Assembly (NCBI GenBank): GCA_964390005.1
Contig: CAYMGM010000016.1
Span: 1 to 32,872 of the forward strand
From: CAYMGM01 sp964390005
GTDB taxonomy: Bacteria; Pseudomonadota; Alphaproteobacteria; UBA9219
DNA: 32,872 nucleotides
Reading direction: 5' to 3'
Part shown: positions 7,593 to 15,364 of the stretch, piece after piece
How positions within the stretch are numbered: the stretch's first letter is position 1
Layout: the number at the start of each line of letters is the position of its first letter
Program-made: the position numbers and the translations under genes
Notes under the pieces: generated by a model
Database searches by the model: none
What the model was told of the DNA's origin: nothing
What the model saw: only the letters and a program-made list of their open reading frames with translations

Positions 7593-9251
7593 TTACGGCT
7601 TTCGGGCCGCTTGCCGGGCGCGTTTGACATCGCATAACGTCAGCTCGGCTTTATAGAGATGATCCACAACCTTTTGGCATGTTTGTGGCAAAAAAACGAG
7701 CCCATAAGCCGCCAAGGCCGCTTTGCCCAAATCGGACTGATAAGCGGGGATCAAAAGTTTAAAGCTGCCCTTGTGGTTGACGATTTTGTCGCGAATCCTA
7801 TCGTTCATGCCGATGGGGATATCGGGGCGCGCAAAATTGCTTTGAACGCGGACCACGGGGATCTCGGGCGGAAAGGCTGTTAAAACATGAGCATAGGGCT
7901 CATACCCAGCCATCAGGAGCATGATATCTTGATCGGCGGGCAGGTCAGGGCGCGTGACTTCGACAAAATGGTCTGAAAAGGTCGCGCGGCGCGTCCAGTT
8001 GCCGGGTTGGACGCAAAAAATGACGGCAACGATCAAAAAGCCGCCCAGCAAACCGCGCGTTTGCGGGCGAACGGGCAAAATGCCAACGCTTAAAACGATC
8101 AAAAGCGGGGCCAGCATTTCCAGCGGCAAGGCATAGCGATAAATCGCAAACATTTTGACCCAAACGACATAGCTGACGGCGACCAGAACCATCAAAAAGC
8201 GCGTGACGCCGGGGGCCGAAAGCCCATCGGGGTTGGCTGGGTTCCGCCCGAAAAGAAGCCGAGCCAGCGCGGCCAGCGGCATCAAGACGTAAAGCAATGG
8301 CAGGCGAATATCGCGCCACGGGATCTCGCCCGTGCGCAGCGGATTGTCTAAAAAGATAAACGGATAAAGCAGCGCATCGCGCAAGGTCTGAGGGATAAAT
8401 TGCGTATCGCGCCCACTGGTTATGGGGGCGAGGGGCGACTTAAAGATGTCGTTGAAATAGGGGAAAAGCGGGCTGCCAAAGTTGGTTTGCAGAAACCAGC
8501 CCCAATAACTGAAAGAAACCGCAAGGCCAACCAACACGCCAAGGCCAAAGAAAAAGCCGTTTTGCAAACGCCGTTGCCACGATGTGCCAAAGGTCAGCAT
8601 GGCCGCGCACAACCCGACGCAAAAAACAACCGACGGCAGTTTCAGGCCCATCATAACGCCAGCCGGGATCCCGGCCACAAACGCGCGCAGGGCCGCGCGG
8701 GGCGCAGGGCCCGCCGTCAACAAGGGCGCAAAGCGCAAAGCCAGCAAAGCGCTGCCAAAAATGCCAAGGCTGGTTACATTGTCGTAAAAGGTGGTGCCGA
8801 TTTGCGCAATGCCGCCACCGCCGAAAAGGCCCGTCAAGGAAAGCGCCAAAGCCACCAAAACCTTGCGCTTGGGGTTATGAATAACCAACGCGGCATAGGC
8901 CAGCATAAACAACAGAACGCCGTTCAAGCCCTGAAGCGTTCCCATGATAAAGGTCGTAAGCCGCGCGCTGAGATGCGTTGCCAGCCAATAAAAAGGAACG
9001 TCGATTGCGGGGTTATAAAAAAACGGCGTTTGCGACGGCAATAAATCCGTCGCATAGCGACCGGTTAAAAAGGCATAGGCGTTATACCAATGATAATTCC
9101 GCAAATCCCAATTGGCGTCTTGCCCCAGATAAAGGGCGCAAAGGCCGATTAAAAAAGGCGTCAGCGCTAAAAAGACAAGCGCCAGCCGCCGCGGTTTATG
9201 TCCCGCGGGCGGCAAAAAGCGAACGTCAAAGGACTGCGGCAAAACGGGCAT
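7593..9251 (-). CDS. Polytopic membrane glycosyltransferase-like protein (GT-C type)
   Basis: The 552-residue protein has about ten hydrophobic segments between residues 22 and 415, then a soluble C-terminal domain of about 130 residues. The first outer loop carries acidic residues Asp45 and Asp49 within GQDANWDLRNYHWYNAY. This matches the acidic first-loop motif of GT-C enzymes, which use polyprenyl-phosphate sugars as donors. It begins 30 bases after the lipoprotein gene and ends 28 bases before the GT2 gene. By analogy with phage and chromosomal gtr operons it would be the specificity enzyme that transfers the flipped sugar to a periplasmic acceptor. The acceptor could be LPS, another glycan or a protein. 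Family membership is inferred from topology and context, so the exact activity is open. Confidence 0.7.
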   Translation of the reverse strand: MPVLPQSFDVRFLPPAGHKPRRLALVFLALTPFLIGLCALYLGQDANWDLRNYHWYNAYAFLTGRYATDLLPSQTPFFYNPAIDVPFYWLATHLSARLTTFIMGTLQGLNGVLLFMLAYAALVIHNPKRKVLVALALSLTGLFGGGGIAQIGTTFYDNVTSLGIFGSALLALRFAPLLTAGPAPRAALRAFVAGIPAGVMMGLKLPSVVFCVGLCAAMLTFGTSWQRRLQNGFFFGLGVLVGLAVSFSYWGWFLQTNFGSPLFPYFNDIFKSPLAPITSGRDTQFIPQTLRDALLYPFIFLDNPLRTGEIPWRDIRLPLLYVLMPLAALARLLFGRNPANPDGLSAPGVTRFLMVLVAVSYVVWVKMFAIYRYALPLEMLAPLLIVLSVGILPVRPQTRGLLGGFLIVAVIFCVQPGNWTRRATFSDHFVEVTRPDLPADQDIMLLMAGYEPYAHVLTAFPPEIPVVRVQSNFARPDIPIGMNDRIRDKIVNHKGSFKLLIPAYQSDLGKAALAAYGLVFLPQTCQKVVDHLYKAELTLCDVKRARQAARKP

Positions 9252-9281
9252 GGCATAAGCCTTTTAAGGACAAAGGCGATA

Positions 9282-9860
9282 TCAGGGAATGATGAAGCGG
9301 CTTAGGTGCGAACGCACGGACTGCTCCATCGCTTCGTTGAAATCGGCCATGGTGGCGTCAAGAACGGCGCGATAGGCTTCGAACTTTTCGGTTTCGGTGG
9401 CGTCTTCCGGCAAGGTCACGGCATGGATGGCGCGCGCCGTCGCAAAACCGGTCAAATTGCCGACAGGCGACTGCGATTCGATATCCATTTCGACGCGGGC
9501 CGTATATTTTTTTTCCTGCTGGCGTTTAAACCAAGCATCGACGCCCGTTTCCATCGGAAGACCTGTTTCGGTCAGGCTGGCTTCTTTGATGATAACGGTG
9601 GTGTGCCCAGCATCGCCGCGCGCGTCAAGCCTGTCGCCAACCCATTTATTCAGGGCATCGACCAAGCGGGGCTGGAAATTATTCGAAAGGCTCCCGCGCG
9701 GTTGTGCGCTGATGGCGCGGTTGATAGTATGGATATCCTGCGTATTCAGCGTGATTTTGCCATAGCGGGTATAGTCCAGCGCAATAGGGGCGGGCATGGG
9801 CTCAGACGCGCACGCTGTCAGACCCAGGATCAGAAACAGGGAAAGGAAGGTTTTTTTCAT
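9282..9860 (-). CDS. Unknown lipoprotein, 192 residues
   Basis: The N-terminus MKKTFLSLFLILGLTAC is a classic lipoprotein signal with lipobox LTAC and cysteine at residue 17. The mature part is hydrophilic with mixed alpha and beta character (NTQDIHTINRAISAQ, HTTVIIKEASLTETG). It contains a VEMDIESQSPVG stretch that resembles beta-strand packing in periplasmic lipoproteins. I do not recognise a family. Its gene precedes the Gtr-like membrane transferase by 30 bases on the same strand, so it may be co-transcribed and act in the same envelope process. Residue 18 is alanine, not aspartate, so outer-membrane sorting is likely. Confidence 0.72.
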   Translation of the reverse strand: MKKTFLSLFLILGLTACASEPMPAPIALDYTRYGKITLNTQDIHTINRAISAQPRGSLSNNFQPRLVDALNKWVGDRLDARGDAGHTTVIIKEASLTETGLPMETGVDAWFKRQQEKKYTARVEMDIESQSPVGNLTGFATARAIHAVTLPEDATETEKFEAYRAVLDATMADFNEAMEQSVRSHLSRFIIP

Positions 9861-9975
9861 CCGTTTATTCTAGATTCGCCAAGGAACCCTGTAAAGCCTT
9901 CAGAAAGGCCTTGCGGACACAGGCGTTTTCAGAAGGCACAGAAGAAAAACGTCATATTTTCCTGTTATCGCGCGA

Positions 9976-10857
9976 TCACTTAACCTTTGGCGTGGCGTCG
10001 TCTCCCTGAACATAAAGAATGGTCGTTGGATGCTTCGGCTGATTGGCCAGCGAGACGTTGTCGTGAAGGACCTGATAGTAAGCTGCCAAAACGCCGACCA
10101 AGGTCGGGTCCTTTGCCGCCGCCGCATCAAGGGCTTTGAGAACATAAGCGTTATAGCCGCTGTCCATACGCCAAAAGCTTGTTTCTGCGGTTCCGGGCTT
10201 TTGACCATCAGCCGTCACGACAAAGATTTCGCTTTTTTGATGGGGATACAGAACATGGATTGCCTGCTTGTAAAAAGCGCCGGAAAACCAGCCTGTAGTC
10301 CGCGCTAAATCCGCGAATAGGATAAAGGTCCCAGGCGTTCCTTTGAGGGTTGTTTTCTGTTCAATGCCCTTTCCCTCAAGGCTCAGCCCTTCGAAAACAG
10401 GGACGTTGAGATAAGATTCGCCGCCTTTGACCAGTGTTTGAGCCTCTTTAAAATACAAAAGCTTGATTCGACCGCCTTGTAAGGAAATCTCGTTATAAGG
10501 GCCGCGATCTGTCATCTTGGCGGGGAGCGCGTTGTAATGAGCCTCTAAAACCGCCAATTTTTCTTCGTCTGTCTGTGCTTCCGTCGCTGCCGCTAAAAGA
10601 GCCTGAGAGGCCTTGTCGCGCACCAACCGCTGTTCATAAGGCGAAAGGTTCGAGGGTGGTTGTTGCCCCTGTGTGGTCTGCACCCTTGATCTCGCGTTGT
10701 TGCTTGTAATGATAATGGCCGTCGCAATAGCCGCCGCCGCGCCGCCGCCGCCTGCCATGGCTTTGGCCGGAAAGGTCAGGACGCTGCCAAGGGCAACACA
10801 ACCGGCTAAAATCGATGGAATAACCTTTTTGCCAAATTTGTTTCTGAAAACGGACAT
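9976..10857 (-). CDS. Unknown exported protein, 293 residues
   Basis: A Sec signal peptide is visible, with a basic start (RNKFGKK), a hydrophobic core and probable cleavage near AKAMA-GGGG at about residue 35. Right after it comes a small hydrophobic Ala/Ile stretch (AAAAIATAIIITS) that could be a membrane anchor. The remainder is soluble, with a helical region (QRLVRDKASQALLAAATEA) followed by a beta-rich part. I do not recognise the family. A GAAGG ribosome site precedes the ATG. The upstream 264 bases separate it from the divergent Hsp70-like gene and must hold promoters for both. Confidence 0.65.
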   Translation of the reverse strand: MSVFRNKFGKKVIPSILAGCVALGSVLTFPAKAMAGGGGAAAAIATAIIITSNNARSRVQTTQGQQPPSNLSPYEQRLVRDKASQALLAAATEAQTDEEKLAVLEAHYNALPAKMTDRGPYNEISLQGGRIKLLYFKEAQTLVKGGESYLNVPVFEGLSLEGKGIEQKTTLKGTPGTFILFADLARTTGWFSGAFYKQAIHVLYPHQKSEIFVVTADGQKPGTAETSFWRMDSGYNAYVLKALDAAAAKDPTLVGVLAAYYQVLHDNVSLANQPKHPTTILYVQGDDATPKVK

Positions 10858-11121
10858 ATCAGCCTTCTTTATTCTGTTAAGACGCGCTTATTATTGGCAG
10901 AAAAGAACCAAGAAATGATTGATAAGAAAAGAAGTGCAAAAAACACATTTATTTTCAATGTATTAGTTTGGGGTGCCTTTCATCTTTGAGGGTCGAACCC
11001 CTTGCTTTCAAGCTTGAATATTGCCAAAATACCAAGCCTTTAGGTGTAAAAGAGGGCCCGCCTTGTGACGGGTTTCTTTTCTGGCAAAGATTTATTCATT
11101 TCTTTGGGGTTTTATAGCCGC

Positions 11122-13710
11122 ATGTATATTGGTATCGATCTTGGCACGACCAACAGCCTCATCTCTGGCATTCTCGACGGCAAGGCGCGCGTTTTCCGCC
11201 CGGCCGACGGCGGCGAAGCTTTACCCTCTGTGATCTATATCGATAAGCGCGGTCATCGCCTTTATGGCCGCCGCGCTTACGATCAGGCGATGATCGCGCC
11301 GGAAAATGTAGCCATGGGCTTTAAGCGTCTGATGGGAACCTCAACCCCGATTGAGATCAAGGGCGCGGATATGACGCTCTCGCCTGAGGAATGCTCGGCT
11401 GAGATCATCACGCAGCTTTTGGGGCAGGTCTCGACCGAGATCGGCGACGACGAAAAAATCGAAGGCGCGATTATCGCGATCCCCGCCGCTTTCAACCAGA
11501 TGCAATCCGAAGCCACGCTGCGCGCGGCGCGGTTGGCCGGTCTTCAAAATGTCGATCTGTTGCAAGAGCCCGTGGCCGCGGCGCTGGCCGCGATGATCGA
11601 TACGCCCAAACGCTCGGGCAAGTTCTTGATTTATGATTTTGGCGGCGGCACGTTCGATCTGGCGCTTGCCGAAGCCGTCGAAGGCGATGTCCGCATTTTG
11701 GGCCAGCGTGGCGTCAACATGCTGGGCGGGCGCGATTTCGATCGCATGATCGTTCAGAACATCGTCCGGCCTTGGCTTTTGGCGAACTTTGATCTGCCGG
11801 AAACGTTCCACCGCGACGCGCCGTACCGCCGCCTGATACGTGTGGCACAAATGGCTGCGGAAAAAGCCAAGATTGATTTGTCTACGTTAGACGAAGCGTC
11901 GATTTTCGCTTCCGACGACGAAGTGCGTTTGATGGACCAAAGCGAAAGCGAGATCTTCCTGGATGTGCCGATTACGCGCGCGCAATTCGAAGAGCTGATC
12001 ACGCCGCCCATCATGCAAACCATCGGCGTCATTCGCAGCCTGTTGGAAGATACGGGAACCGAGCCCGCAGATGTCGATCGTATCGTCTATGTTGGCGGCC
12101 CCAGCCGTATTCCTTTGATCCGCCGTTTGGTGTCGGAAGAGCTGGACATCCCGTCGGATCTGAAAACCGATCCGATGACGGCCATTGCGTTGGGCGCGGC
12201 TTGGTATGCCGAAGGCCGCACCTGGAATGGCGAAAACGCGGCCAAACCGAAAGAAGAGGCCGAGCCTTTGCCTGAAGGTCTGCAAGGTGTGGCGCTGAGC
12301 CAGCCCAAGGAAACGCAAGGCAGCACGCAGGTCCCGAATGAGCCCGATGTGTCCTTTGACTACACGGCGCGCACGGCTGACAGTAAAACGGTCGTCACGG
12401 TCAAAGTTTCGGCGCCGCTTGCCTCTGCGCGGCAGATTTCGTTTTCGGCCAAGGAATGGGATTCCGGCAAATTGCCGTTGACCGATGGCCTGACCGTTAT
12501 GGTTCCGCTGCCGTCCTCTGGCGCGCATGTTTTCGACGTGCATGTTTGGGACGATAAGGACCAACCGCTGACGCAGCATGATTCTCAAATCACCATCACG
12601 CGCGCCGTCGCGACGGCCAGCCAAATTCCGGCGGCACAGACGATTGCCGTGAAAACGCGCGAAGATATCGCCTCGGAAGAAAACATTTTGCTGCCGCTTG
12701 TGACCAAAGGCATGGCGCTGCCCGCCTCGGGCCAAGCCAAGTTCCGCAGCGGCTGCACGTTGCGCGCCGGATCGACAGGGGCGCTGTCGTTTGAGATTTT
12801 CCAAGTTGAATATCCCGAACGCATTGACTTGAACTTGTGCGTCGGCGTTTTCCGTATCGAAGCGCGCGATTTGCCGGAAGGCCATACCATCAAGGCAGGC
12901 GATCCCGTTGTCTTCAATTGGGCTATGACCGATGGCGGCATTTTAAAAGCGACGGTGCGTTTACCGTCGGCGGGCATTGAACTGCCGGTGCCGCGTTTCT
13001 ATACGCCGCAAGCTGGCGAAGTTTCCTATGACGCTGAAAACGGATCGCTTTTGGCGCGCGCTTTGTTGGATCACGGCGACGAAGAATGGGGCGAATTGGC
13101 CGCCGCCTTGGGCCCCGATGTCGGCCCTGACGTCAAGTTGCTGAAGACCCGTTTGCAAGAGCAAGGCGAGATGCTGGAAGAAGGCGATGAAGAGCCTGAA
13201 TCGCTGCGTCAGATTGCCGAAGAAGTTCGTTTCATTCGCCAAGACGTGATGCGCGCCAGCCGCAAATACGCCATTCCTGTTTTGCAGCGTCGCCTGGGCC
13301 GTATGAACGCCGTGTTTAACCGCATGGCGCGCCGACAGGCGGAAAAGGACGATGCGGCTCGCTTTGATGCCGAAGCTGCAAAAATCCAGGCGGTTATCGA
13401 CGCGGATGAAGCTTTTACGGCTTATGACGAAGCTCTGCCCAGTTTTGCCGAGATGCGCCGGATCTTCTTTGGCGCCGTATGGAAAAACCCGGCCTATGTT
13501 TCGGCATGGTTTGAGCGTTTGGCGACTGAATCCTATTTGTTCCCGAACCGCGAAGATTTTGACGCGATGGTTACGGAAGGGCGTAAAGCGATTGACGCCA
13601 AGGATGACGCAGCGCTTGCCGATGTGGTTCAACGTTTATTGGCGGCGCGCATTACCATCAGCGCGACAGGCATGACCGACGAACTCGCCACCATCATCAA
13701 AGCCTCCTAA
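11122..13710 (+). CDS. Hsp70-family protein with long, divergent C-terminal half
   Basis: The N-terminal 380 residues are a complete Hsp70 ATPase domain. Phosphate 1 is IGIDLGTTNS, the connector is FNQMQSEATLRAARLAGL followed by LLQEPVAAALA, phosphate 2 is IYDFGGGTFDLAL, the adenosine motif is VYVGGPSRIPLI, and TDPMTAIALGAA follows. The remaining ~480 residues do not resemble the DnaK substrate-binding domain. They hold beta-rich segments and then a helical C-terminus rich in Glu, Asp and Arg. At 862 residues it is much longer than DnaK (about 640). I chose the ATG at 11122 because Hsp70s start just before IGIDLGTT. A GTG at 11065 with a better ribosome site (AGAGGG) would add 19 residues. 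No J-protein or GrpE gene is nearby. It converges with epmA. Confidence 0.9.
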   Translation: MYIGIDLGTTNSLISGILDGKARVFRPADGGEALPSVIYIDKRGHRLYGRRAYDQAMIAPENVAMGFKRLMGTSTPIEIKGADMTLSPEECSAEIITQLLGQVSTEIGDDEKIEGAIIAIPAAFNQMQSEATLRAARLAGLQNVDLLQEPVAAALAAMIDTPKRSGKFLIYDFGGGTFDLALAEAVEGDVRILGQRGVNMLGGRDFDRMIVQNIVRPWLLANFDLPETFHRDAPYRRLIRVAQMAAEKAKIDLSTLDEASIFASDDEVRLMDQSESEIFLDVPITRAQFEELITPPIMQTIGVIRSLLEDTGTEPADVDRIVYVGGPSRIPLIRRLVSEELDIPSDLKTDPMTAIALGAAWYAEGRTWNGENAAKPKEEAEPLPEGLQGVALSQPKETQGSTQVPNEPDVSFDYTARTADSKTVVTVKVSAPLASARQISFSAKEWDSGKLPLTDGLTVMVPLPSSGAHVFDVHVWDDKDQPLTQHDSQITITRAVATASQIPAAQTIAVKTREDIASEENILLPLVTKGMALPASGQAKFRSGCTLRAGSTGALSFEIFQVEYPERIDLNLCVGVFRIEARDLPEGHTIKAGDPVVFNWAMTDGGILKATVRLPSAGIELPVPRFYTPQAGEVSYDAENGSLLARALLDHGDEEWGELAAALGPDVGPDVKLLKTRLQEQGEMLEEGDEEPESLRQIAEEVRFIRQDVMRASRKYAIPVLQRRLGRMNAVFNRMARRQAEKDDAARFDAEAAKIQAVIDADEAFTAYDEALPSFAEMRRIFFGAVWKNPAYVSAWFERLATESYLFPNREDFDAMVTEGRKAIDAKDDAALADVVQRLLAARITISATGMTDELATIIKAS

Positions 13711-14120
13711 CCGGCGTGCCGCCGGGGGCATCTGTTGGGGCTCATCTGCAACCCCAGTTGTATGCGCCTGTTTGCTTGGGAGGGGGGGGCAATGCCATGG
13801 GCCCGCCCTCTTCCTTCGTCATCCCCGCGAATGCGGGGATCCAGGGGACCTTTCGGCTTGCACGGACGGATAAAAAAAGAAACGTTTTCTCTAGCGGCAA
13901 AACCTTCTGGATCCCCGCCTTCGCGGGGATGACGCAAAAGGAAAGACCGGTGCAGAAGATATCCACATCCCACGACCCCAAGGCTTCCTTGGTCAGGTTC
14001 CTTATGAAGCCGATGGGCCCGCACAGGCCTTTGTGACGAGAAAGATGTTGCAAGCAAACAGGCGCATACAACTGGGGTTGCAGATGAGCCTCAAACAGAA
14101 GCCCCCGGCGGCACGCCGGT
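13710..14120. mobile_element. MITE-like inverted-repeat element inserted at TA between two stop codons
   Basis: The ends are long inverted repeats: 13710-13778 pairs with 14051-14120 with only a few mismatches and one indel, and both ends read ACCGGCGTGCCGCCGG inward. A TA dinucleotide flanks each end (13708-13709 and 14121-14122). The 411 bases carry no credible transposase gene. The inside holds a second inverted pair of REP-like sequences. Removing the element and one TA restores CTAG, in which both flanking genes would stop with TAG; with the element both stop with TAA. IS630-family elements are known to insert at TA within CTAG, so mobilisation by such a transposase in trans is likely. 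The element also separates the convergent genes and may act as their terminator. Confidence 0.8.
13817..13934. repeat. Pair of inverted REP-like palindromes inside the element
   Basis: CGTCATCCCCGCGAATGCGGGGATCCAG (given as positions 13817-13844) recurs in inverse orientation at 13907-13934 with one mismatch. Each unit is itself a small palindrome of the form ATCCCCGC / GCGGGGAT. GTCATCCCCGCGAAGGCGGGGATCC-type units are widespread dispersed repeats in proteobacteria. The 62-base spacer contains nothing recognisable. The unit pair could fold as a long stem at the centre of the larger inverted repeat. Confidence 0.8.
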
Positions 14121-15364
14121 TAGAGTTCGTCCCAGGCGAAGGCGAGGGTGGATTTGATGTGGGTTTGACCCGTCAAAAGCATGACGAGACGATCAAAACC
14201 TAGCGCAATGCTCGATTCAGCCGGGAGACCTTCGCGTAGAGCTTCGAGATAATGCGTGTCAACGACGGGAAGCGGCAAGCCTTGGTCGCGGCGCAAATCT
14301 ATCTGGCGTTGGAAGGTTTCTCTTTGACGGTCGTAATCGGTCAAAGCGGGGAAACCATCGGCCAGCTCAATGCCTGCGACGTAAACCTCGCTGCGGATCG
14401 CGATGGTGCCATTTTCCTTTTCAAGCCCCATCGAGGTCTGGAAGGCAGGCCAATCTTCAAGGAAAACGGGTTTTTCAAAGCCCAAAAATTGCTGCAAATG
14501 ATCCAAAAGAAGCGTGGCCAAAAAGCTTTGGTCCGTCTTCCAATCGTCACGTAGCGCAATCTTGGCTGCATCCAATGCATGGAGCAGGTTCGGGATGCTA
14601 AAATCGGGCATTGGCGTGCCGACATATTTTTGAATGGCGTCGCGAACGGTCAAGCGGTCCCACGGCGGCGTCAGATCAATGTTGTGCCCGGCATAGGCGA
14701 TGACGCCCGTGCCGCCCAAAGCTTTGTGCGCGGCCCATGTCAGGTTCTCGACATCCGCTTCGACGGCTTCATAGGGCTCGCCCACGCGGGCCCATTCCAG
14801 CATCGTGAACTCGGGGTTGCGGTAAGGGCTGGTCGTGTCGCCTTCGCGGAAGTTCTTGGTCAGCGAATAGATCTTGTCAAAGCCGCCCGTTTCCATGCGT
14901 TTGAGCTGGTTTTCCGTCGTTGTGACCAGAAAGCGATCATCGATCGCAAAGCTGTGCAACGCGGCGTCGGGAATGACGCCATGAACGAGCAACGGAATGT
15001 CGATTTCAAGAAAACCTTGGCCGTCCATGTAAGCGCGTACGGCGCGACGGATGATCGCGCGGCGATGCAGCACTTCCATGCGGGAAAGGCCCGCTTCGCC
15101 CGGGCCGCGCCAACGCAAAGCGTCGCCATCGGTGCGCCAGCCATTCGCGGCGGGGCCGCCAAGGCGATCCATCAGACGCAAGGGGGCAAAAGAGCCGACG
15201 GCATAAAGATCGCCCAAAGCGGGTGGCGTCGCCACGGGCCAGACAACGTCATGCGGCGTATCGCCCGCCAAAAGGACAACGCGCGTTTGCCCGTCTTGCG
15301 ATGAGATATCGACCACGCGCGCGATAGAGAAAGACGATGAAGCGTTTTCTCTTGTCGGGCTCAT
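14120..15364 (-). CDS. epmA: Elongation factor P--(R)-beta-lysine ligase family protein (EpmA/GenX), N-terminally extended
   Basis: EpmA is a truncated class II lysyl-tRNA synthetase paralogue that attaches beta-lysine (or a related group) to a lysine of elongation factor P. Residues 96-414 match the family. Motif 2 is NFREGDTTSPYRNPEFTMLEW, with Arg173 and Glu174. The family signature is GIELADGFPALTD, and motif 3 is ALGFDRLVML near the C-terminus. The first ~95 residues are an extra domain absent from the usual 325-350-residue enzyme, possibly a degenerate OB fold. I choose the ATG at 15364 because it overlaps the secA stop as ATGA; a longer form from 15409 would lie within secA. The stop codon is formed by the MITE-like insertion. 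An elongation-factor-P gene is not in the window. Confidence 0.82.
   Translation of the reverse strand: MSPTRENASSSFSIARVVDISSQDGQTRVVLLAGDTPHDVVWPVATPPALGDLYAVGSFAPLRLMDRLGGPAANGWRTDGDALRWRGPGEAGLSRMEVLHRRAIIRRAVRAYMDGQGFLEIDIPLLVHGVIPDAALHSFAIDDRFLVTTTENQLKRMETGGFDKIYSLTKNFREGDTTSPYRNPEFTMLEWARVGEPYEAVEADVENLTWAAHKALGGTGVIAYAGHNIDLTPPWDRLTVRDAIQKYVGTPMPDFSIPNLLHALDAAKIALRDDWKTDQSFLATLLLDHLQQFLGFEKPVFLEDWPAFQTSMGLEKENGTIAIRSEVYVAGIELADGFPALTDYDRQRETFQRQIDLRRDQGLPLPVVDTHYLEALREGLPAESSIALGFDRLVMLLTGQTHIKSTLAFAWDEL

Noticed and set aside
7565..7630. Upstream ATG extending the GT2 gene by 22 residues
   Set aside because: It would overlap the preceding membrane-protein gene, and the added residues are not like the family's N-terminus.
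10985..11005. GGGTCGAACCC, resembling a tRNA T-arm
   Set aside because: No acceptor, D or anticodon arms can be folded around it on either strand.
11065..11121. GTG start giving a 19-residue extension of the Hsp70-like protein
   Set aside because: It has a good ribosome site, but Hsp70 proteins begin immediately before IGIDLGTT and the extension has no family support. Kept only as an alternative.
13707..14071. Open frames inside the inverted-repeat element
   Set aside because: They span the palindromic arms on both strands and show no transposase motifs. They are a by-product of the repeat.
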